Assembly: GCA_035544515.1 (NCBI GenBank)
Contig: DATKEG010000109.1
Location: 1 to 10,478, forward strand
DNA: 10,478 nt
Direction: 5' to 3'
From: DATKEG01 sp035544515
GTDB lineage: Bacteria; Acidobacteriota; Vicinamibacteria; Fen-336
The translations under genes were made by a program, and so were the position numbers. Below are positions 1 through 5,647 of this stretch, one piece after another (position 1 is the first letter of the stretch; each line of letters starts with the position of its first letter). Below the pieces are notes generated by a model. It did not search any database. It had not been told where the DNA came from and worked only from the letters and a program-made list of their open reading frames with translations.

Positions 1-1
1 G

Positions 2-535
2 CTGAGCTTCCTGCCGGACCTCCCCCCGCATGTTCAGACCGCGCTGGAGTCGGCCGGCCTCGAGACCCTGGGCGACGTGGCGGCCGCCGATCCGGCCGCT
101 CTGGCCGAACTGGTCGGCCCCGCGGCGGCGCCACGGCTGCAACAGGCCGCCCGCGGCGAGGGCGAGCCGCCGGTTCCGGTCACCGCGCCGCCCATGCGCG
201 TGGTCGAGGACGCGACAATCCGCGACCGGCGGAGCGACGCGGACGCGCTGCTCGACGTGGTGGAGGGCCTGGCCGGACGCGCCTGCCGCCGGCTCCGCCC
301 GTTCGACCTCGGCGCCGGACAGCTCGCGGTCGAGGTGACGCGTCCGGACGGCCTCGTGCGGAGGGAGGAGGCGTTCGAGCCGGCCGTGGCCGACGAGGAG
401 ACGCTGCGTGCCGTCGCGCGGTCGCTGGCCTCCCCGCTGCTCGAGCCTCCCGCCGGGGTGCGGCAGGTCCACGTCCGCCTGGCGCGCCTGGCCCGCGCGG
501 GCGAGCAGGCGCCGCTGTTCCGGACGACCGGCTGA
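2..535 (+). CDS. Y-family DNA polymerase (DinB/Pol IV-like), C-terminal part
   Basis: The reading frame enters from the left edge; 177 residues are visible before TGA. Residues about 5-52 resemble the helix-hairpin-helix/thumb of Y-family polymerases (a short 'GLETLGDVAAADPAAL' type segment ending in 'ARGEGEPPV'). Residues about 60-165 resemble the little-finger domain, with the usual 'R-S-D-A-D-A-L' helix and the 'LRPFDLGAGQLAVEV' strand. The last residues contain Q169-A-P-L-F173, which fits the QxxLF beta-clamp-binding motif expected at the C-terminus of such enzymes. The catalytic palm and fingers lie outside the window, so the call rests on the two C-terminal domains and the clamp motif. 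An ImuB-like or inactive relative cannot be excluded. The role would be translesion synthesis, which fits the endonuclease III gene downstream. Confidence 0.78.
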   Translation: MSFLPDLPPHVQTALESAGLETLGDVAAADPAALAELVGPAAAPRLQQAARGEGEPPVPVTAPPMRVVEDATIRDRRSDADALLDVVEGLAGRACRRLRPFDLGAGQLAVEVTRPDGLVRREEAFEPAVADEETLRAVARSLASPLLEPPAGVRQVHVRLARLARAGEQAPLFRTTG

Positions 536-541
536 TATAAT
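533..541 (+). promoter_or_regulatory. Perfect extended -10 promoter element upstream of nth
   Basis: TGATATAAT gives the TG dinucleotide one base before a consensus TATAAT, as in sigma-70 extended -10 promoters, which can work without a -35 box. No convincing -35 is seen 16-18 bases upstream. The element begins in the stop codon of the polymerase gene. A start of transcription about 7 bases downstream (near 548) would leave a leader of only about 9 bases before the ATG at 557. A fully AT run of this kind is rare in the surrounding GC-rich DNA. Function is inferred. Confidence 0.55.
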
Positions 542-556
542 CTCCGCCTCCTCCGC

Positions 557-1357
557 ATGCCCCCACGTACCGCTCGGGACCGCAAGCGCACCGCCGTCCG
601 CGCCCGCAAGCCGATGGTGGCGTTCCGTCCCGGCCTGCACCGCGCGCGCGCCAACAAGATCCTCGACGTCCTGGCCGAGACCCATCCCGACGCCACCTGC
701 GCGCTGCACTACCGCGGCCCGTACGAGCTGGTAGCCGCGACGATCCTCTCGGCCCAGTGCACCGACGAGCGCGTGAACGCCGTCACGCCCGCCCTGTTCG
801 CCCGCTACCCCACCGCCGCCGACCTGGCGCGGGCGCGCCCCGCCGACGTGGAAGAGATCGTCCGGTCCACCGGCTTCTTCCGCGCCAAGACGAAGAGCCT
901 GCTCGGCTGCGCGCGCGCGCTCGTGGAGCGGCACCGCGGCGAGGTGCCGCGCACGATGGCCGAGATGGTCCTCCTGCCCGGCGTCGGCCGCAAGACGGCG
1001 AGCGTCGTGCTCGGGCACGTCTACGGGATCAACGAAGGCATCGCGGTGGATACGCACGTGCTGCGCGTGGGCAACCGGCTCGCCATCGCCGGCTCGGACG
1101 ACCCGCTCGTGGTGGAGCGGCAGCTCATGGCCATGGTCCCGCGCGCGCGCTGGACGCAGACGACCGACCTCCTCATCTTCCACGGCCGGCGGATCTGCCA
1201 GGCGCGACGTCCGCGCTGCGGGCAGTGCCCGGTGTTCGCCCTGTGCCGGTGGCCGCTCCGGCAGGCCTTCGCCCTGGGCCGGCCGCCGCAGGGCCCGCGC
1301 GCGACCGCCAAGGCGCGGCCGCGCGTGGCGGCCTCTCGCCTCGCGCGGACGCGATGA
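557..1357 (+). CDS. nth: Endonuclease III (DNA glycosylase/AP lyase)
   Basis: This is a base-excision repair enzyme that removes oxidised pyrimidines and cleaves the abasic site. All hallmarks are present in the 266 residues. The helix-hairpin-helix 'LLPGVGRKTASVV' carries the catalytic Lys146. The 'IAVDTHVLRV' segment carries the catalytic Asp165. The [4Fe-4S] cluster ligands Cys214, Cys221, Cys224 and Cys230 have the exact C-x6-C-x2-C-x5-C spacing. It is longer than the roughly 211-residue E. coli protein, with a basic N-terminal extension (residues 1-20) and a basic, low-complexity C-terminal tail (about 240-266). The ATG at 557 is chosen because it follows a likely extended -10 element. 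The ATG at 614 (Met20) is an alternative and would give a canonical N-terminus. Neither has a Shine-Dalgarno sequence. The stop overlaps the next start (ATGA). Confidence 0.96.
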   Translation: MPPRTARDRKRTAVRARKPMVAFRPGLHRARANKILDVLAETHPDATCALHYRGPYELVAATILSAQCTDERVNAVTPALFARYPTAADLARARPADVEEIVRSTGFFRAKTKSLLGCARALVERHRGEVPRTMAEMVLLPGVGRKTASVVLGHVYGINEGIAVDTHVLRVGNRLAIAGSDDPLVVERQLMAMVPRARWTQTTDLLIFHGRRICQARRPRCGQCPVFALCRWPLRQAFALGRPPQGPRATAKARPRVAASRLARTR

Positions 1358-2169
1358 CGGCCGGGCGCGTCACCGCGGCCGTCGTCCAGATGACGTCCAC
1401 GGCGGACGTCGAACGGAACCTCGCCGCGGCCGAACGGCTCGTGGCCGAGGCGGCCGCGCGCGGCGCGCGGTTCGTGTCACTGCCGGAGAACTTCGCCTAC
1501 CTGCGTTCCGAGGGCGAGCCGGTCCCGGAAGCCCAGCCGCTCGACGGCGCGTGGGTCACACGCATGGCCGGACTCGCGCGCCGCCACGGCTTGACGCTGC
1601 TCCTGGGCAGCCTGCCGGAGGAGGTGCCGGGCGACACGCGCGTCTACAACACGTCCGTGCTGATCGGACCCGAAGGCGGAACGCTCGCCGTCTACCGCAA
1701 GGTCCACCTCTTCGACATCGACCTGCCCGGGATGGAGCACCTGAAGGAGTCGCGGTCGGTGCTTCCCGGAACGGACGTGGTCGTCGCCGGCGCGCCCTTC
1801 GGCCAGGTCGGCCTGTCCATCTGCTACGACGTGCGCTTCCCCGAGCTGTACCGGCGCCTCGTCCGGCAGGGCGCGCGCGTCCTGGCCGTGCCCTCGGCCT
1901 TCACGGAGCGCACCGGCAAGGACCACTGGGAAGTCCTGCTGCGGGCGCGCGCGATCGAGAACCTCGCCTACGTGGTGGCGGCGGCGCAGACCGGCGTCCA
2001 CGGCCGTGGGCGGGCGTCCCACGGCCACGCCATGATCGTGGACCCGTGGGGCACGGTGCTGGCGCAAGTCCCGGACGGCGAGGGCGTTGCCCTCGCCGAG
2101 CTGGACTTCGAGCGGCAGGAGCGGCTCCGCCGCGAGCTTCCCGCACTCTCCCATGCCCGCCTCGACTGA
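1354..2169 (+). CDS. Carbon-nitrogen hydrolase, Nit1/Nit2-like (nitrilase superfamily)
   Basis: This 271-residue cytosolic amidase of the nitrilase superfamily shows the Glu-Lys-Cys catalytic set: Glu45 in 'LPENF', Lys116 in 'YRKVHLFDID' and Cys157 in 'SICYDVRFPELYR'. Length and motifs match the bacterial relatives of Nit1/Nit2. Members of that group hydrolyse deaminated glutathione (Nit1/YbeM) or omega-amidate 2-oxoglutaramate and 2-oxosuccinamate (Nit2). The 'KVHLFDID' and 'CYDVRFPEL' segments mix features of both, so the exact substrate cannot be assigned. The ATG at 1354 overlaps the nth stop by four bases, which implies translational coupling. It is probably a metabolite-repair enzyme co-transcribed with nth by position rather than by pathway. 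An aliphatic nitrilase is unlikely given the sequence around the cysteine. Confidence 0.92.
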   Translation: MTAGRVTAAVVQMTSTADVERNLAAAERLVAEAAARGARFVSLPENFAYLRSEGEPVPEAQPLDGAWVTRMAGLARRHGLTLLLGSLPEEVPGDTRVYNTSVLIGPEGGTLAVYRKVHLFDIDLPGMEHLKESRSVLPGTDVVVAGAPFGQVGLSICYDVRFPELYRRLVRQGARVLAVPSAFTERTGKDHWEVLLRARAIENLAYVVAAAQTGVHGRGRASHGHAMIVDPWGTVLAQVPDGEGVALAELDFERQERLRRELPALSHARLD

Positions 2170-2214
2170 CGCGCGGCGCGCCCCCCAAATCGAGCAGGCA
2201 CAAGGGGCTAGGCA

Positions 2215-2244
2215 TTGACACCGGGCGGCGCTCACCGGTAAGAT
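2215..2244 (+). promoter_or_regulatory. Sigma-70 type promoter of rplM-rpsI
   Basis: A perfect -35 box TTGACA (2215-2220) is followed after 18 bases by TAAGAT (2239-2244), four of six matches to TATAAT with the key TA...T positions kept. The predicted start of transcription is near 2251, about 42 bases before the rplM ATG. It stands in the 123-base gap after the amidase gene and is the clearest -35/-10 pair in the window. It probably drives rplM and rpsI and perhaps reads on to rpsB. Confidence 0.75.
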
Positions 2245-2260
2245 CAGGGTTTGCAGCTTG

Positions 2261-2275
2261 GGCGCCGGGTGCGCC
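2261..2275 (+). promoter_or_regulatory. Small hairpin in the rplM leader
   Basis: GGCGC (2261-2265), loop CGGGT, GCGCC (2271-2275) is a perfect 5-bp stem. It sits just upstream of the GGGG (2278-2281) that is the only weak Shine-Dalgarno candidate for rplM. L13 leaders in some bacteria bind their own protein. Whether this short stem does so is a guess, and stems this small are common in GC-rich DNA. Confidence 0.3.
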
Positions 2276-2292
2276 ATGGGGTTCCGATCCAG

Positions 2293-2724
2293 ATGCCGAC
2301 CTACATTCCAAAGGCCGACGAGCGCGAGCGCGCCTGGTTCGTCATCGACGCCAGGGACGCCGTCCTGGGCAAGCTGGCGGCAACCGCCGCCCAGATCCTC
2401 AGCGGCAAGCGCAAGCCGACCTACACGCCGTTCCTGGACATGGGCGACCACGTCATCGTGCTCAACGCCGCGCAGGTGCACCTCACCGGACGCAAACACG
2501 AGGACAAGCTCTACCGGCGCCACTCGGGCTACCACGGCGGGCTGAAGACGACCACCGCCGGCGACCTGCTGAAGAAGCGTCCCGATCGCGTGATCGAGGA
2601 GGCCATTCGCGGCATGTTGCCCAAGACCAAGCTCGGCCGCGCCATGTTCCACAAGCTGAAGGTGTACGCGGGCGAGAAGCATCCGCACCAGGCCCAGAAG
2701 CCGCGGCCGGTGGCCGTCAAGTAG
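2293..2724 (+). CDS. rplM: 50S ribosomal protein L13 (uL13)
   Basis: At 143 residues it is essentially the length of E. coli L13 (142). It has the family landmarks: 'AWFVIDARDAVLGKLAATAAQIL' near the N-terminus, 'KPTYTPFLDMGDHVIVLNA' and 'VHLTGRKHEDKLYRRHSGYHGG' in the middle, and 'RGMLPKTKLGRAMFHKLKVY' near the C-terminus. L13 is an early-assembly protein that binds 23S rRNA. The ATG at 2293 is preferred over an in-frame upstream codon at 2251 because 'MPTYIPKADERE' matches the family start and the upstream codon coincides with the predicted transcription start. The Shine-Dalgarno is weak (GGGG about 11 bases upstream). rpsI follows after 11 bases, the usual partner. Confidence 0.97.
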   Translation: MPTYIPKADERERAWFVIDARDAVLGKLAATAAQILSGKRKPTYTPFLDMGDHVIVLNAAQVHLTGRKHEDKLYRRHSGYHGGLKTTTAGDLLKKRPDRVIEEAIRGMLPKTKLGRAMFHKLKVYAGEKHPHQAQKPRPVAVK

Positions 2725-2730
2725 AGGGAG
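2725..2730 (+). promoter_or_regulatory. Ribosome binding site deciding the TTG start of rpsI
   Basis: AGGGAG lies five bases before the TTG at 2736, immediately after the rplM stop codon. No ATG or GTG is in a comparable position in the frame, so TTG is the best start. Confidence 0.65.
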
Positions 2731-2735
2731 AGAGT

Positions 2736-3137
2736 TTGAGCACGACCGCCGACAAGTACTACGCCACGGGCAAGCGCAAGACGTCCATCGCGCGCGTCCA
2801 CATCCGGCCGGGCACGGGCGAGATCCGCCTCAACGACAAGTCCGTGGACGAGTACTTCGGCGGCCACGAGGCCCTCAAGCTGCTCGTCCGCCAGCCCTTC
2901 GCGGTGACGGAGACGCTCGAGAAGTTCGACGTGACCGCGCACCTGCACGGCGGGGGCGTGTGCTCGCAGGCCGGCGCGCTGCGCCACGGCATCGCGCGGG
3001 CGCTGTGCGTGGCGGACCTCGAGCTGCGCAAGCGGCTCAAGAAGGCGGGGCTCCTGACCCGGGACGCGCGGATCAAGGAGCGGAAGAAGTACGGCCAGAA
3101 GGGCGCCCGCCGCCGCTTCCAGTTCTCGAAGCGCTGA
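2736..3137 (+). CDS. rpsI: 30S ribosomal protein S9 (uS9)
   Basis: This 133-residue protein matches the S9 family length (E. coli 130). Landmarks are 'YYATGKRKTSIARVHIRPGTGEI' at the N-terminus, 'GGGVCSQAGALRHGIARAL' in the centre, and the basic tail 'GARRRFQFSKR' ending in the invariant Lys-Arg that reaches the ribosomal P site. It starts at TTG (2736), supported by a Shine-Dalgarno five bases upstream and by the first residues (fM-S-T-T-A-D-K-Y-Y-A-T-G-K-R-K), which align with S9 N-termini. It is the second gene of the rplM-rpsI operon. It is followed by an unusually large gap that holds a hairpin repeat. The TTG start in a highly expressed gene is worth noting because rpsB also has one. 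Confidence 0.97.
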   Translation: MSTTADKYYATGKRKTSIARVHIRPGTGEIRLNDKSVDEYFGGHEALKLLVRQPFAVTETLEKFDVTAHLHGGGVCSQAGALRHGIARALCVADLELRKRLKKAGLLTRDARIKERKKYGQKGARRRFQFSKR

Positions 3138-3143
3138 GACGTG

Positions 3144-3251
3144 CCTTTCAACGCAGAGAGCGCCGAGAACCGCAGACACCGCCGAGGGACGAATTGATCT
3201 TTCGTTTCTCTGCGTTCTCTGCGCTCCTCGGCGCTCTCTGCGTTGAAAAGG
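3144..3251. repeat. Long imperfect hairpin made of 9-base repeat units (putative non-autonomous mobile repeat)
   Basis: The arm 3146-3167 is perfectly complementary to 3227-3248 (22 bp). It extends outward by CC/GG (3144-3145 with 3250-3251) across a one-base bulge. Inward, an imperfect stem follows (13 of 19 pairs over about 3168-3186 with 3208-3226), then a 5-bp tip ACGAA/TTCGT (3189-3193 with 3201-3205). Each arm consists of tandem units of 9-10 bases: AACGCAGAG and AGCGCCGAG in the left arm, and the complements of AACGCAGAG (twice), AGCGCCGAG and GAGCGCAGAG in the right. From general knowledge, similar 'aacgcagagRRcgcagag' hairpins occur dispersed in intergenic regions of many environmental bacteria and give spurious proteins with 'NAEsAEERRERRE'. 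There is no T-run at either end, so an intrinsic terminator is not indicated. Confidence 0.8.
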
Positions 3252-3275
3252 TAGGGTCGTTGAACGTTACCTCGA

Positions 3276-3307
3276 GCTCCCTCCGGGGAGCCGGCAAGCC
3301 CCGGGGC
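3276..3307 (+). promoter_or_regulatory. Structured rpsB leader with mutually exclusive hairpins
   Basis: Two competing stems are visible in the leader. Stem A pairs GCTCCC (3276-3281) with GGGAGC (3286-3291) around a UCCG loop, which belongs to the stable UNCG class. Stem B pairs CCGGGG (3283-3288) with CCCCGG (3299-3304) around a 10-base loop. They share bases 3283-3291, so only one can form at a time. The region ends 27 bases before the rpsB Shine-Dalgarno. S2 represses its own rpsB-tsf mRNA in E. coli and leader motifs are known in several phyla. That this is such an element is inference. Confidence 0.4.
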
Positions 3308-3334
3308 GATCACCGCCACCGGGTCTGGATTTCG

Positions 3335-3341
3335 AAGGAGG
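3335..3341 (+). promoter_or_regulatory. Strong ribosome binding site fixing the TTG start of rpsB
   Basis: AAGGAGG lies four bases before the TTG at 3346. The next in-frame candidate, GTG at 3364, is 22 bases from it and too far, so TTG is the start. Confidence 0.8.
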
Positions 3342-3345
3342 CCGT

Positions 3346-4155
3346 TTGTCAACGACGGTAGCCGTGACCCTGAAGGAGCTCCTCGAAGCGGGGGTCCACT
3401 TCGGGCATCAGACCAAGCGGTGGAACCCCAAGATGAAGGAGTACATCTTCGGGGAGCGCAACGGGATCTACATCGTCGATCTGCAGAAGACGCACCGGCT
3501 CCTCCAGGACGCCCTGGGGTTCGTGCAGGACCTCGCCGCGCAGGGCCGCACGATCCTGTTCATCGGGACCAAGCGCCAGGCCCAGGAGGCGCTGGCCGAA
3601 GAGGCGATCCGCTGCGGCATGCCCTACGTGAACGAGCGCTGGCTCGGCGGCCTGCTCACCAATTTCGTGACCGTCCGCAAGAGCCTCGACCGGCTCAAGG
3701 AGCTGGAGATGGCCACCGCGGAAGGCCGCGGCGAGCGGCTGACCAAGAAGGAGCTGGCCAAGCTCGAGAAGGAGCGCGTCAAGCTCGACCGGAACCTCAG
3801 GGGCATCAAGGGCATGAAGACGCAGCCGGACGCCGTCTTCGTGATCGACACGCGCAAGGAGCAGATCGCCGTCCAGGAGGCGCGCAAGCTGAAGATCCCG
3901 GTGGTCGGGATCGTGGACACCAACTGCGACCCGGACGAGGTCGAATACGTGATCCCGGGCAACGACGACGCTCTGCGCGCGATCAAGCTCTTCGCCGGCC
4001 GCGTCGCGGACGCGGTGCTGGCCGGGCGCGGGCTGCGCGAGGCGCGCGCGGCCGAAGCGGCCGCGGCGGACCGGACCGGGGGGACGGACGGTGCGGAGCC
4101 GGCCCCGCGCAAGCCGCGGTCCCGCCCGCTTTCCGCACCCGTGCCGACGGCCTGA
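3346..4155 (+). CDS. rpsB: 30S ribosomal protein S2 (uS2)
   Basis: The 269 residues show S2 throughout: 'LKELLEAGVHFGHQTKRWNPKMKEYIFGERNGIYIVDL' at 9-46 in pieces typical of the family, 'ILFIGTKRQAQEAL' at 70-83, 'YVNERWLGGLLTNF' at 94-107, and 'PDAVFVIDTRKEQIAVQEARKL' with 'VGIVDTNCDPDEVEYVIPGNDDA' at 161-209. The coiled-coil domain falls at about 110-155. Compared with E. coli S2 (241) there is an Ala/Pro-rich tail of about 40 residues (from 230) that looks disordered. It starts at TTG under a strong Shine-Dalgarno. S2 is a late-assembling protein of the small subunit. The usual partner tsf follows, but a terminator-like hairpin lies between them. No clear -35/-10 was found upstream, so transcription may come from the rplM promoter or from an undetected one. 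Confidence 0.97.
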   Translation: MSTTVAVTLKELLEAGVHFGHQTKRWNPKMKEYIFGERNGIYIVDLQKTHRLLQDALGFVQDLAAQGRTILFIGTKRQAQEALAEEAIRCGMPYVNERWLGGLLTNFVTVRKSLDRLKELEMATAEGRGERLTKKELAKLEKERVKLDRNLRGIKGMKTQPDAVFVIDTRKEQIAVQEARKLKIPVVGIVDTNCDPDEVEYVIPGNDDALRAIKLFAGRVADAVLAGRGLREARAAEAAAADRTGGTDGAEPAPRKPRSRPLSAPVPTA

Positions 4156-4177
4156 GCGTCCGGACCGCCTGACCCGC

Positions 4178-4209
4178 CCCCGGGCGCTCGCCGAGCCCCG
4201 GGGCTTTTT
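4178..4209 (+). terminator. Rho-independent terminator or attenuator between rpsB and tsf
   Basis: Bases CCCCGGG (4178-4184) and GCTC (4186-4189) pair with GAGC (4193-4196) and CCCGGGG (4197-4203) around a GCC loop. Only one bulged C (4185) interrupts the 11-bp stem. It is followed by a single C and a run of five T (4205-4209). The T-run is short, so partial read-through into tsf is likely. This would lower EF-Ts expression relative to S2, as is known for the rpsB/tsf junction of E. coli. Confidence 0.7.
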
Positions 4210-4241
4210 GCGGCCGGACCGACATTCATTCGAGGGGAGTC

Positions 4242-4889
4242 ATGAACGTCACGGCAGAAATGGTACGAAAGCTGCGCGAGGAGACCGGCGCGGGCATGAT
4301 GGAGTGCAAGAGCGCGCTGGTCGAGGCTCAGGGCGACGCGGAGAAGGCGCGCGACGTCCTGCGCAAGAAGGGCCTGGCCTCCGCGGCCAAGAAGGCGGGC
4401 CGCGCCGCCACGGAAGGCGTCATCGGGCACTACATCCACCAGGGCTCCAAGATGGGCGTGCTGCTCGAGGTCAACTGCGAAACGGACTTCGTGGCCAAGA
4501 CCCCCGACTTCCAGAACCTGGTGCGCGAGATCGCGATGCACGTGGCGGCGGCGGCGCCGGTTTACGTCACCAAGGAGGAGGTGCCGGCAGAGGTGCTGGA
4601 GAAGGAGCGTGAGATCTACCGCGCGCAGGCCGCCGCGCAGGGCAAGCCCGCGGGCGTGGTGGACAAGATCGCCGAGGGCAAGCTCAAGGACTACTACGCG
4701 ACGTTCTGCCTGCTCGAGCAGCCCTTCGTCCGCGACCCCAAGGTGACGGTGGGCCAGCTCGTGCAGGAGAAGATCGCGATCATCAAGGAGAACATCGTGG
4801 TGCGGCGCTTCGCCCGCTTCAAGGTCGGCGAGGAGCTGCAGGCCACGAGGCCGGCCGCGGAGGCGTCTCCCCTGCCCGTCGCGGGTTAA
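4242..4889 (+). CDS. tsf: Translation elongation factor Ts
   Basis: EF-Ts recycles EF-Tu by expelling GDP. The 215-residue protein begins with the UBA-like domain 'VRKLREETGAGMMECKSALVEAQGDAEKARDVLRKKG' (residues 8-44). It carries the core 'VNCETDFVAKTPDF' with the Asp82-Phe83 pair that displaces Mg2+ from EF-Tu. It continues to 'LLEQPFVRDPKVTVGQLV' and 'IKENIVVRRFARFKVGE'. It lacks most of the second core subdomain of the 283-residue E. coli form, as is usual for short EF-Ts of many phyla. The ATG at 4242 has a good Shine-Dalgarno (GAGGGGAG, 4232-4239). It lies 86 bases after rpsB, behind a terminator-like hairpin. pyrH follows after 27 bases. Confidence 0.97.
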   Translation: MNVTAEMVRKLREETGAGMMECKSALVEAQGDAEKARDVLRKKGLASAAKKAGRAATEGVIGHYIHQGSKMGVLLEVNCETDFVAKTPDFQNLVREIAMHVAAAAPVYVTKEEVPAEVLEKEREIYRAQAAAQGKPAGVVDKIAEGKLKDYYATFCLLEQPFVRDPKVTVGQLVQEKIAIIKENIVVRRFARFKVGEELQATRPAAEASPLPVAG

Positions 4890-4916
4890 CATCACGGGCG
4901 CAGGAGGCGCCACCCC

Positions 4917-5645
4917 ATGCCCGCCGCCAAGAAGTCTCCCCGGTACCGCCGCATCCTGCTCAAGCTCTCGGGCGAGTCCCTCCTCGGCGACAAGACCTTC
5001 GGCATCGACCGCAAGTTCACCGACTACCTGGCCGGCGAGATCAAGCAGGTCCACGAGCTGGGCGTGCAGGTCTCGGCGGTGGTCGGGGGCGGCAACATCT
5101 TCCGGGGCGTCTCCGACACCGCGCAGGGGATGGACCGCGTCTCCGCCGACTACATGGGCATGTTGGCCACGGTCATCAACGGCGTCGCGCTCCAGGACGC
5201 GCTGGAGCGGGCGGACGTCTACACGCGGGTGATGTCCGCCATCGAGATGCGCGAGGTGGCGGAGCCGTTCATCCGGCGCCGCGCCATCCGCCACCTGGAG
5301 AAGGAGCGCGTGGTGATCTTCGCGGGCGGCACCGGCAACCCCTACTTCTCCACCGACACCGCGGCCGCGCTCCGGGCCATGGAGATCAAGGCCGAGATCA
5401 TCCTCAAGGGCACGAAGGTGGACGGCATCTACGATGCGGACCCGATGGAGAACCCCAAGGCGAAGATGTTCGAGCGCCTCACCTATTTCGAGGTCCTGCA
5501 GCGGGGCCTCAAGGTCATGGACACCACCGCCATCTCCCTCTGCATGGAGAACCGCCTGCCCATCATCGTGTACAACCTGAAGAAGAAGGGCAGCCTCAAG
5601 CAGATCCTGATGGGCGGCCGGGTGGGCACGATGGTGGAGGAGTGA
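4917..5645 (+). CDS. pyrH: UMP kinase (uridylate kinase)
   Basis: PyrH phosphorylates UMP to UDP with ATP, supplying all pyrimidine nucleotides. It belongs to the amino-acid-kinase fold, unlike eukaryotic UMP kinases. The 242 residues match E. coli (241). Visible motifs are the phosphate-binding 'LLKLSGESLLG' with Lys16, the 'GGGNIFRG' loop at 57-64, 'DYMGMLATVINGVALQDALE' at 78-97, the nucleotide-site 'AGGTGNPYFSTDTAAALRA' at 136-154 and 'KGTKVDGIYDADP' at 164-176. The ATG at 4917 is preceded by CAGGAGG (4901-4907). The order tsf-pyrH-frr is one of the most conserved in bacteria. Its stop lies three bases before the frr start. Confidence 0.98.
   Translation: MPAAKKSPRYRRILLKLSGESLLGDKTFGIDRKFTDYLAGEIKQVHELGVQVSAVVGGGNIFRGVSDTAQGMDRVSADYMGMLATVINGVALQDALERADVYTRVMSAIEMREVAEPFIRRRAIRHLEKERVVIFAGGTGNPYFSTDTAAALRAMEIKAEIILKGTKVDGIYDADPMENPKAKMFERLTYFEVLQRGLKVMDTTAISLCMENRLPIIVYNLKKKGSLKQILMGGRVGTMVEE
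5636..5640 (+). promoter_or_regulatory. Ribosome binding site deciding the frr start
   Basis: GGAGG lies within the last codons of pyrH, seven bases before the ATG at 5648. An in-frame GTG at 5642 lies almost on top of it, so ATG is the start. Confidence 0.75.
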
Positions 5646-5647
5646 CC

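Noticed and set aside
2276..2545. Out-of-frame ATG at 2276 in the rplM leader opening a frame over rplM.
   Set aside because: It has no ribosome binding site of its own, its product is a shadow of rplM, and the L13 frame from 2293 is unambiguous.
1477..2688. Minus-strand open frame of 403 codons opposite the amidase and rplM.
   Set aside because: It runs across a clear promoter and two solid genes on the other strand. Long antisense frames are expected at this GC content.
3144..3251. CRISPR array or intrinsic terminator reading of the repeat.
   Set aside because: The units are 9-10 bases without spacers, so it is not CRISPR. No T-run follows the stem on either strand, so it is not a classic terminator.
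3260..3288. A promoter for rpsB starting with TTGAAC at 3260.
   Set aside because: No -10 like sequence occurs 16-19 bases downstream; the region there is GC-rich.
2759..3352. Minus-strand open frame of 197 codons across rpsI and the intergenic hairpin, containing 'NAESAEERRERRE'.
   Set aside because: It is antisense to rpsI, and its distinctive peptide is simply the translation of the 9-base repeat units. This is a known type of spurious protein from such hairpins.
3624..5294. Minus-strand open frame of 556 codons across rpsB, tsf and pyrH.
   Set aside because: It is a shadow of three certain genes in GC-rich DNA. The composition is that of antisense codons (His/Leu/Arg/Val-rich) with no domain.
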